Part shown: piece by piece, positions 45,898-55,339 of the stretch
Numbering within the stretch: position 1 is the stretch's first letter
How the letters are laid out: each line of letters starts with the position of its first letter
From: Nymphaea colorata
Lineage: Eukaryota; Streptophyta; Magnoliopsida; Nymphaeales; Nymphaeaceae
Direction of reading: 5' to 3'
Length of the DNA: 64,000 nt
NCBI RefSeq assembly: GCF_008831285.2
Contig: NC_045144.1
Span: 24,693,716-24,757,715, forward strand
Made by a program: the position numbers and the translations under genes
The notes under the pieces: generated by a model
Told to the model about the DNA's origin: nothing
Seen by the model: the letters and a program-made list of their open reading frames with translations, nothing else
Databases searched by the model: none

Positions 45898-47251
45898 TTA
45901 TGACGTCGCCGAGAAATTGCCGTCCTCACTCAAGGCCTTCCCGTCTGCCAAGAACATTTGTAGATCTTGAATGCTCGACTCTCGCTTACTCTTGGCTTCT
46001 TCAATGTCCTCTGGGCTGAGGAAGGTAGGTTGGTTCGCATAGGAAAGCAACCTCGCCCACATACGGTCGGTTATACAGACTTGATTCTGCTTCTCAGTCA
46101 CACGCTGCAAGATCAGGACAATAAAAGCCAGAAATGAGATTCGAATAAATTTCAAACCGAAAAGGAAATTTGACACATTAGACAATCGTGGTGTTTTTCA
46201 GTCACGGAGGAACTTACATAGATAGGTAAGCATGCCTGCCGTTAACAGGACCGACAGTGAAGCCCAAGTATCCAGCCATGGCGCCATGGACAGCACTATG
46301 AACGAGAAGCGTGCAATAGACGTTGTCTGAAGCATTGCTAGGAATGGCACGAATCATGTACGTGGGATCTGCAGACAAATGCCATCGTTCAAATTTAGTC
46401 TTCTAGATCAATCTTTTGTTTGCATCCAAAGTTGCTTTACTCACATACCTATGTATGTGAGGTTCATTACAATCTTTTCCTTGGCAAAGTGGTCCTGCAA
46501 TTCAAAGGAAGACGAGTTTTTTATGGACCTCAAAGACTATTCAACATTGTCACTTACAAGCACTCTGCGTAGGCCTTATCCTCCAGTTGTAATACCTTGA
46601 TGAAATTTAAAGCATACCACATCTCTGCTAGCCAACGTAGAGTACATAGCAATAAATCCTGCAGCATCAAATGTATGACGGAATTAATAATCAGATAGAG
46701 AAATTCATTTCATGAATTGAACCCACTTCAAAAGAGGGGTTGCATTCTTACGGAGAGAATTCAGACATCTCAAAGAAGGCTCCAACTTCCTATTCGACAG
46801 CTACAAAACAATTTGATCTTAGAAAAACTGCACCAAAAGGCCCGGTGGAGTTGCGGCAGTGAGGTGAATTATGAACCTCTTAGAGTTCAAGTTGTATGAA
46901 CTACACCGCACTTCAATTCAAAGAAAACCTGAACATGAATAAACCAACAGCATACCAGCCCCTCAGCTTGACAAGGCCCACACCATTTTCGCCACTTTCA
47001 GCTTCAGACATGCGCTGCGTTAATAGCCCTTTGAGCCTCTTCAACTGCAGTATCAGAAACCAAATGATTTGTCGATAACCTGAAACAAAGGACACACAAG
47101 AGCCATGTAGCATAAGGATCTACTTGGCTGATATCTCCAATGGAATAAAGACTGCTTCAATGCCAAGTTGCAAGCATATTACCGCAATCTCATTATCAAT
47201 AGTCTTTGGAATTCCGACAACTGAAACTTTAAGACCACGCCTTTCAATCTC
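45898..47251 (-). pseudogene. PFK: ATP-dependent 6-phosphofructokinase pseudogene (3' exons)
   Basis: Plant ATP-PFK (glycolysis, fructose-6-phosphate to the bisphosphate), minus strand, introns kept. Exons: 47251-47183 ([20 protein letters not shown], conserved substrate-site region); 47079-46956 (VIDKSFGF...AVEEAQRAINAAHV...GENGVGLVKL); 46658-46618 (GFIAMYSTLASRDV); 46494-46449 (DHFAKEKIVMNLTYI); 46368-46218 ([33 protein letters not shown]); 46104-45898 ([20 protein letters not shown], normal stop). Lesions: two one-base insertions in the second exon, a lost exon end, a missing CCLIPE-region exon, and a small deletion at the fifth exon end. The 5' half is absent. Confidence 0.94.
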
Positions 47252-48467
47252 CTGCAGGGAAGAAAGTCCAGAAGTTTAATATTCATGTTACCATAATGCG
47301 GTGCAATAAACTACGGTGACTCCATGACCAAGCAACATGAAAAGATAAGCGCAGCGACATGAGGTTTTATTCCAAACGATGAATTTAGGTTAGAAAGGAA
47401 AATACCTGCAGGTATCATGACAACTTGCCCTATCTTATTGTAAATTAGTAGTTATAGTTTATACATGGCATGAGGTTTGATAGTATATTTTATCTTTTCA
47501 TATGCCAACAACTGAAATACTGCACCTTTTCTTGGACTACCATTAGGTGGAAAAATATGCATTCATATAGCACAATCACCAAGACATCTATTGCACTCTT
47601 CAAAAACAAGAACGAATAGGTGGCAGCAAATTTCTGAAAAATTTTCTCCACATGCAAATGGGAAGATTAGTTGGTGACATGAAACGAACGTCTCGCATTT
47701 GCAAGAGATACTAATCAAACGTTCAACATAGGCAGGAAGAAGCGAAATGATATACACAAACAAGATTAAAATATTCAACATAAATACACCATGCAACGTA
47801 GATAGCTTCTTGTTATCTACATGAGAAAGGAACTTATGAACAAGACCTCATCTATTCAATGTTTAACCAAGCTAACAGGCCTTCAGTAAACAAGCCAGAT
47901 TATAAAGTTCCAGGAGCATGCAAAGACTTTCTTCATCCAAACAGCATACAAGAACAAAAAAAACCCAAACGACAAATGCAACCTAAATCAAGATATTTTG
48001 CTCTTTTCTTCATCTTAAGAAAGAAAAAAGCTCACAATTGTGAGACATCAAAAAAATTATCTTGATCACAAGGATGCAGCAATCCATTTGGGGTCCGGCA
48101 ATTGTAATAGAGATAAAAATATCAGTTCCATATAAAGAGATACAAAGCTAGAAACAGAATCACATCAGTTTGACACAAGCTCCAACCACTTGGACATCTG
48201 TAATTGGGTCAACACTAAATAATCACAGGTCATTCTTTTATATTAGATCATCTAACCACTTGGACCTGGGAGATTGTCCATTCAGCTATAAAATAGGGTA
48301 CAAGTCATATTCAGCTATAAAATAGCCTACAAGTCATGGAAATATGTTGCATGTCATAGGCCAACTAATTTTTTCATTCTCTACTCTCTCTTCAACCATG
48401 AAAATTTCAGCAATCAAAAGTTCTATTTGGCCAATTCTTCAGGGAAAGAAAAAATGAGTTTATTTAC
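47252..48467. other. Non-coding interval
   Basis: AT-rich, no exon recognised; contains a short repeat (aagtcat ... cagctataaaatag twice near 48280 and 48310). Confidence 0.5.
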
Positions 48468-49012
48468 ATGGAAGATTCCGTGCCCAAAGTGGAGCAAGAC
48501 CCCTGTAGAAGCTGCAGTTACAAAGGCATTTAGCAATTAGAATCAAAGAGATGAACTCAAAGTCTGAAACCATCTTCAGATATACACAAATAACTTCGAG
48601 CAATGAACAAAGAAGCTCCTCCTTACCCTGGCAGGCCTTCAGCTGCATACAATTTTGGAAAGCCATCAACCAATCCTTTAGCATAGTTAGGTTGAGTTCG
48701 CACACGAATTTTGACTTCCTCAAAAGGACAGAGGGCAACATCTGCAATCACTGCTCAACATCTGCAATCACTTGAGCAGATGCACTGCTCAAAAAATAAA
48801 TCCAAGTTCTCCGCCTCCCAGCGACATTTAGCCCAAACGCATCAGCATACGTCTTCTTGAAGTATTCATAAAGGCCAAACTTACAACCTCCTTGTGCAAG
48901 GCGCATATCCATATAACTTCCCAGCCCAACCTCTCCAAAGTCCTAGAACCCCTTGCTCCTTCCATAATACACTAAAATCAGAAAAAATGCTATTGTATTT
49001 TGCTGGATTCAC
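48468..49012 (-). pseudogene. Mitochondrial phosphate carrier pseudogene
   Basis: Fragment of the SLC25-type inner-membrane phosphate transporter. Exon 49012-48627: VNPAKYNSIFSDFSVLWKEQ, LGLWRGWAGKLYGY, then AQGGCKFGLYEYFKKTYADA, WIYFLSSASAQVIADV, and in a shifted frame CPFEEVKIRVRTQPNYAKGL, DGFPKLYAAEGL. Exon 48511-48468: FYRGLAPLWARNLP. A 20-bp tandem duplication (48738-48757 and 48758-48777) introduces a stop right after IADV, and there is a one-base slip near LYGY. First and last exons are missing. The carrier signature region (P-x-[DE] type loop CPFEEVKIRV) is recognisable but out of frame. Confidence 0.92.
48738..48777. repeat. 20-bp tandem duplication in phosphate-carrier exon
   Basis: acatctgcaatcac occurs at 48738 and 48758. 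One unit too many breaks the reading frame after SAQVIADV. Confidence 0.9.
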
Positions 49013-50378
49013 CTACAAAGAAAAATATCACAAAATGAAACACGTTTCAAGCAAAATTCTCTTTCTTTGCTTTACGATTATTTTATGAGTTCGCATTTTT
49101 TTTTTAAGCTGAACTGTTCTTCTGGGGGCCGTTTGATGGCTGGAAATATGAAAACGGAAAAAAAATTCCAGAAATAAATTTCTGGAATTGAGGAATAAGA
49201 AATAAAATTCCATATTTTCAAAACCAGCTTGTGTTTGTTAAGTTGGAAATATTTTTCTGGAAAGAAATTTCTTCGTTTGATGGAAATGGTGGAAATGATG
49301 AGGAAACACAGGGAAAAGGGTAGTTAAGGCTCAAGATAAGCATTTACACATCGCATCAAATCTCTCTCTGTAAACAAGCTCAAGACACCTCCACATTTTT
49401 TTTCTGGAAACGATTATGGCAAAAGATTAAAACGAATATGGAAATCAAAAGCGTGCTGTTCAACATAAATAAAGCCCCAGGTTTTGTCTAATACCTCCAG
49501 TGGCATCAGCGCTGTGGCCTGTGGGGGATCACTGTGTACAGAGAAGAGGGAACATAAGACAAGGGGAAGAAGGGAAGAAAGAGCAAGAAGAAGAAGAAGA
49601 AGAAGAGAACAGCATAATTTGTACACAACATTTGCAACAGAGGAAGAAAGCAGAGAACATCATTTGTAGTGCAAAATTTGTGAAATCCAGGCATTCTCAC
49701 AGCCCATCAATCCTGCACTTCCTCCACCATAAACCGATCACATCCAAATCAACAAACAAAATTCAGGCATTCTCAAAGAAAGTAGATAAAAAAAACTATG
49801 TTGATCATAGAACACAAATAGCCGACCACCGAATCCAGAAAATCAAAAAATCCCCAATTTTCACGACAAACAGCCCGTTCGCAAAGAGAAACCCTAGAAA
49901 TATCTACCGGATCGACCTCACCACCGAATAAATTTTTAGAGAAAAAAAAAACAAAAAAACTTTTTTCTCAACCATCCTCCTCGGCAGAGGAAGAGGAAAA
50001 CGATCGACTGTCGACCGATCCACACCAATTCACGCAAAGAAGAGAACTACAGGAGAAGGAGACGGGCAAAACATGAACGAAATACCTTGCTTGGATGCCC
50101 TAGCCTCCGAAAAAGGGAGGTGATTTTCTCTACTTGCTCTTCATCATCTTCTTCGCCTCCACATTCGTCATTGCTTTCCTCCTGACGAAGTGGCTGTCTG
50201 ATTAGCCCCTTTATTCTTCTTATTTGTTTCCCATTTTTGGACCCTCCCTGTCCCTGGTCTACCATCCATCCCTTCAGCATAGATGTCCTCCGGTGAGAAG
50301 CATTTTCTGGCCATGACCGACCCACAGAGGGCAAGAGGCTTTCGTGTGCAGGCAGGAGGGAGCGATGAGCGTGCCCTA
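49013..50378. other. Interval with unrecognised minus-strand open frame
   Basis: Contains a ttctggaa/ttccagaa-rich stretch (49130-49290) that resembles a hAT-type MITE, GA-rich text at 49560-49610, and a minus-strand open frame (about 50386-50080) including QEESNDECGGEEDDEEQVEK that ends at a possible donor (AAG|gtattt at about 50085). I do not recognise a family; it may be an exon of another captured gene. Confidence 0.4.
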
Positions 50379-50564
50379 ACGGGCAAAAAACAAATTTCCA
50401 GAAAGTTTCCACCTCTCGTGGTGGAAACATTTTTTTGGAAAAAAATTTCAAAATTTCAAAATATTTCCGGTTTATCAAACGCGCGAAATCGGAAATTTTT
50501 TTCCCGAAAAATGTTTCCACGCGAGAGGTGAAAACATGTTTCTGGAAATTTTTTTTTTGCCCGT
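50379..50564. mobile_element. MITE-like element with terminal inverted repeats
   Basis: 186 bp. Left end acgggcaaaaaacaaatttc, right end (inverted) acgggcaaaaaaaaaatttc; the inverted similarity extends about 60 bp on each side including ccacctctcg. No matching target duplication. It adjoins the patatin fragment exactly where homology to the plus-strand copy at 16.4 kb ends, and an 11-bp tandem repeat (tttgggaata) lies next to it at 50565-50586. Confidence 0.7.
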
Positions 50565-50586
50565 TTTGGGAATACTTTGGGAATAT

Positions 50587-51474
50587 TTTGTGCAAAGCCA
50601 TATTGCAATTTTGCATTTCAATCGCAACTTTGAAAAGCATTAGTGCCAAAGGTGGATTGCAGAGCGTCCTCCATGGTGTTTCCGGATACAATAACTGCAC
50701 ACACTATAGCCCCGAAAGATGAACCAGCTAACAGAGTGTTCTCCTGCAGAGATAACCCTAGTTGAGACAAGATCGGATTATGGAGGGGGAAGAAAAAAAA
50801 AGAAAGAAAGAAGTTCATTATTTAATCGAAGCAAGCACTTCCGAGAACTTATGCAGAATTTGTTCTCAACAAATCATCCGACCAAGAAATCCGTCAGCAC
50901 TCAATTTGTCGAAGACACGAAAGAAATTCAGACCTACGAAGATAAAACTAGGCGGAATTCCCATTTACAATGGGTGCTTTTCCTTGAAAACGGCTAAATT
51001 TTTGACGTTCTCACCAAAGTATCAAATTGCGAGGCAATCAGAAAAGCACACGGTTGGGTCTAAGCATGAGTCAGAACACAGAGAATCACGGCATCAAGAT
51101 CACAGATATAATCCAATTGCAGTTGCACACGACAAAAGCAACACAGAGCGATAAACTCTTTCCCTCTTCATTACCCGAATGTACCCCTTCTCCAGGACAA
51201 TCTGCGTGACGCCGAGATGGTAAGGAAACGAAAGCCCCGCAGCGGAGAAGCTGAAGCCGGGGCTCGTAATCTTCGACCGCTCCCTCTCCGCTTCGACGTC
51301 CTTCTCCCTCTGCTCCCAGAAGACGGCGGACTCCGCCTCACCAACGATCATGGCAGCCACACCAACTCGATCGCCCTCCTCGGAACCTCCGCCCGAACGC
51401 CGCGTCCTCAGGAGCGAGGATGCGAGGCCCATGAAGAAATCGCCAGTAGCGACGACGAACGACCGACTGGGCAA
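50587..51474 (-). pseudogene. Patatin-like phospholipase, first two exons
   Basis: Plant patatin-like lipid acyl hydrolase. Exon 1 (51474, or ATG 51432, to 51175): SAVFWEQREKDVEAERERSK, then SPGFSFSAAGLSFPYHLGV and LEKGYIR, the oxyanion-hole region; donor gtaatg. Exon 2 starts 50743 after ctctgcag: ENTLLAGSSFGAIVCAVIVS with the GxSxG nucleophile elbow (GSSFG), then GNTMEDALQ and a stop at about 50618. Reading frame and splice phase fit between the exons. The catalytic Asp (DGG/DGA) and all later exons are missing, replaced by a MITE and other DNA, so at most a truncated product is possible. Confidence 0.85.
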
Positions 51475-51526
51475 CTAGTCCCGTGCCTTCTCCTGCACCG
51501 TGGCGAATAATCTGAGGGCTTCTTGG

Positions 51527-51916
51527 TAAGGGTGGGCATCGGGCCGGCCCGGCCCGATAAAGAACCGTCGGGAACGGCCCGACGGGCCGCTGGGTCGGGC
51601 CCGGGCCCGGCCCGGATATTTAACGGGTCGGGCCGGGCCGGGCCCGGATTAAAATAATATTATTTTTAATTTATAAAATATTTTTTAAAAATAAAATAGT
51701 ATTTATTAATGATAAATATATAATATTAAAATTAAAAAAATTAAAAAAATATATTTTAATTTTTAACGGGTCGGGCCGGGGCTGACTCGGGCCGACATAT
51801 CAGGCCCGGACCCCGTTAACAGTTTTTCCCGGGCCCGACCCAGCCAACTTTTTCCAGGCCCGAGGCGGGCCGGGTACCGGGTACCCGGCGGTGGCCCGGC
51901 CCGGTGCCCACCCTTA
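51527..51916. mobile_element. hAT-type MITE
   Basis: 390 bp with terminal inverted repeats taagggtgggca...cgggccgg and a perfect 8-bp target duplication cttcttgg (51519-51526 and 51917-51924), the hAT signature. GC-rich arms made of gggccggcccgg-type words surround an AT-rich core (51650-51765). It lies just upstream of the patatin exon 1 ATG. Confidence 0.93.
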
Positions 51917-52393
51917 CTTCTTGGTAGTCGGCAGAAGGAGGGAGTGTTGGCGAAAGGCGCCTTGGAAGCTTCGAGTTGAAGAAATCTCGTCGCTTGGTCA
52001 CATTCTCCTTCTGTTTTGTGTTCTCTATTTTATCATTGTGGAGGAACGCCGTGTGTAATTTGTATCGTAGAGATCCAGGGGAAAACTTGAACGAGGAGGA
52101 AATGGCTCCAGTTATATGGACCCGAAACGAAGTTTACGTCCATAAAATTGGTGTTAATTTCATAAATGGGTCATACATTTTCGAAAATGTTGTGAACGCT
52201 TACTTTTTTTTTTCTAAAAGCAACGTAACTTTTATACATCATGAAGATATTGGGATGGACAGCTATGTCTCGCTCTCTTCTAGTGGTGTAGGCACATTAT
52301 TGCCCATACCAGCCTCTTAAAAGTTTTTTATTTTTAAATAGAAATATTAAATATTTATTCTTAGATATATATAAGTGATCTACAAGATTTAAG

Positions 52394-52394
<1 letters not shown>

Positions 52395-52481
<87 letters not shown>
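52395..52481. repeat. (TA)n microsatellite
   Basis: About 87 bp of uninterrupted TA. Confidence 0.97.
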
Positions 52482-52485
<4 letters not shown>

Positions 52486-52628
52486 GTATATACAGTATAT
52501 TTGTGAACGCCGATCGATTTGTCGGTGGAAGAAAACGGAAGAAAAAGAAAGAAGAAAAATGAAAGGAGGTAAGAAAGTCCGATGGAGGGAGAGAAAAAGT
52601 GTTCGCTCTGTGTTAAGCGTCTCCATAA

Positions 52629-52780
52629 GCTGATTATTAAACAATTTCTCACAACACGTTGTGACAGAGGTGCAAATGATGATTATTAGACCGTTTCACA
52701 TGACACGTTGTAACAAAGGTGAAAGTGAGTTGTTATACCACTTCGCACAACACATTGTGACATAGGTGAAAATGATGACA
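52629..52780. repeat. Three imperfect 50-bp tandem repeats with a palindrome
   Basis: Units start near 52629, 52680 and 52730; each contains a version of cacaacacgttgtgacagag followed by gtgaaaatgatga-like text. The core acaacacgttgt is near-palindromic. Confidence 0.8.
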
Positions 52781-53845
52781 TATGAACAACACTTTCGATG
52801 ATATTTTGAAGTTCAAACCATTGTTACATATAATTGCGAAATTTTAAAAAATAAAAAGAAAAATGTGCAAAATTTGTTTTGTTACTGAAAATATATTTGT
52901 GGGGTTGTTATTGCATTTTGTTCATGTTTTCTTGTTTTCTCCTTTTTTACTTGCATGTCATCATGAATTCAAATTTAAAATTAGAAAAGGTTTTTTATCA
53001 TCATTTTAATCATCGTCAAAACATTATTTGGATCATTTTATCTTGTTTTAGTGTTTTTTTATTAATTTTTATCATTTATTTTACTTTTACCAAATTTCAA
53101 TTTTTATTTTTCCAAATAAAAATAAATTCTACGAAAGATATCATAAACAACTCCTTAGCACTTGGTGCCCACTATCACACACCAATCTGTAATTTGTAAA
53201 CCAAATTCCATCGCGATCTTGAAAACCACCCTAATTCCATCGGCCCAAGCCACAATACATATTTTGCATGTAGATGAAACCTCTTTTCAATAATATGTCA
53301 CTAATATGCGATACAGCTAGCCGCCATACTTTCACAGCACTAGAAACATGGTTTACATATAAACAAAAAAATATGCAAAATTATCAGTTGTCTTTTATAA
53401 ACAATACATATATTTCACTATAATATCCTACGACATATGTTCTACTGCCTCAAGGCTTACTCCCGCCTCATTGCTTTTAACAATATTGATCTAAGTTTTC
53501 CTTGTTGCACACATTAAAATTGTCTCACACACACACACCTGCTTATGAAGATATGCACGTGATGTCGCACTGCACCCATATAATGCATTTCTCCTTCATT
53601 GTCCGAAGATTGAACCAAATTTAATGGTGCCATGCACTTTATAGGGATTAGTGTTATTGGTGCTTTAAATATGCTATATATTCCTTCTCGACTGGATAGA
53701 TGTTTGTCGATGAACTTCGATGACACGACCAGTGCACCACGGAAAGCGAATTTGATCCCATAGCGCATCGCCTTGTTTTCTACAGGCAAGCATTCGCAAG
53801 CAAGTGGTTGTTATAAATGTACCTTAAGCTACGGTTTTCAGTGAC

Positions 53846-53876
<31 letters not shown>

Positions 53877-55339
53877 TCCAAATGCAATGATATGACTGGA
53901 TTGTGAGGCTTGCTTAGACTTGGTGGAATCCCCCTACTTACATGAAACTATATATATTTTGTTCCAAAGCAAATTGTGTTCCCCCTTATAAAGGAAGAAA
54001 AAAAAAAAGTTGTGGCTATAGTGGATAATCTCATTTTAAAACTTAGGTTTTGTACCTAGCTTCAAATTAAAATTCAATTTTTGCAAGAATACCCTTTGAT
54101 TTTGACTTCAAACAATCTCTCTCTTGAGTGTGTTCGGTTTGACTTGAGCTCATTGGGGTTTTGACCTAGTGGTCTAATTTTAAATTATAATGAGTTACAG
54201 ATTTTTCCATCTATAAATTCAATAATCAAACTTAACTTACACAGATTTAAAAGCCATTGTGTTAAATTAAATTGGAAAGAACTTTTTTGTCCAAAATTTG
54301 ATTGAAAATGGGGTTGACTTGATCAAAACCCTCGAATCTATATTGTTCAATTGCATACTTGGCTCAGACAATTTATGAGTTCAATTACATAATTGAATTG
54401 TATAAAACCCTAATTTAGAATTTTATTGATTGAATTGGGCTGAGAATGGCAATTTTGTTCCAAAATTGAATTGACTGTATGGTTTGACCATGATCGACAT
54501 CCCATTTATGTTTTAACTTCCACAAATTTGACAAGTCTAATAGCATTTGATACTCAAAAACATTTAATTATGTTTTAACTATGTTAAATTTTGAAATGAG
54601 CTTCAATTGAGCCTAGTCAAGGCATTGTTGGTTCAGTCAAGGATTAATTATGTCCTGTAACTGGATTGGTCAATGGGTACAAACCTGGCCTGTTTGACTG
54701 GGTTCATGTTTGACACAAACTAGTAGATGGGGCAGCACATCACAGTGAGCCTGGTTCAAACCCACTTGAAATTAAGTGGGTTTGAGACATGCTCATTATG
54801 ACGTGTAAATGAGGTCAATGCATGCTGGGCTCTTTAAAGCATGTCTTGATTATTCAAATCTTCCCATTTTTCATGTTAGTTTTGCTTTCTTATTTTTTTA
54901 GATTTTTCAATTATTTTAATCTCTTAGGTCAAAAGGAACCCTTTTTAATTGATTTTAATGAAAGTACGCCCCCCCCCCCAACACCCTGCCTTGGGTGGGC
55001 CACCCTTGCACATGTAGGCCAGCTAGGGCCTACATGTGAGTTCCACCTGGTGTTCTAAGTCCATACCATAAATTTGAATTTCGATTTCAAATGACAATTG
55101 TCATTGGTTTTGAGTTAGAACCTTCATTTTCATAGTTTATGCACCTTAAGGTCTAAGGCTCACTGCTCATGATTTTTCAAAAGAATGATGCACATTTGCA
55201 AAGCCGTTTGCAACTTCAGTCAATGGTATATAGGTGAAAGGAGAATTCGGTTTTGGGTGGATATGAACACCCCCCATTTCTCTCACCTAAAGAAAGATCC
55301 ATGTTTGATTACTCTGCCCAATTATCATTGAAGGATGTT

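Larger units (their letters stand above)
51925..55339. other. Non-coding AT-rich interval
   Basis: No gene supported. Holds a (TA)n tract at 52395-52481, a threefold 50-bp repeat (52629-52780), a second (TA)n at 53850-53876 and a run of C at 54969-54979. Open frames at 51976-52320 (+) and 53789-53514 (-) have no recognisable domain. 54000-55300 is anonymous AT-rich DNA leading into the satellite. Confidence 0.6.

Noticed and set aside
51976-52320. 114-codon plus-strand frame starting MKKSRRLVTF
   Set aside because: Hydrophobic start resembles a signal peptide, but there is no domain, no splice context and the 3' part runs into AT-rich repeat; insufficient support for a gene.
52297-52652. Minus-strand open frames rich in IYIYIY
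   Set aside because: They are translations of the (TA)n tract; no other coding evidence.
53514-53789. 91-codon minus-strand frame
   Set aside because: No recognisable domain or splice signals; the frame alone is not enough.
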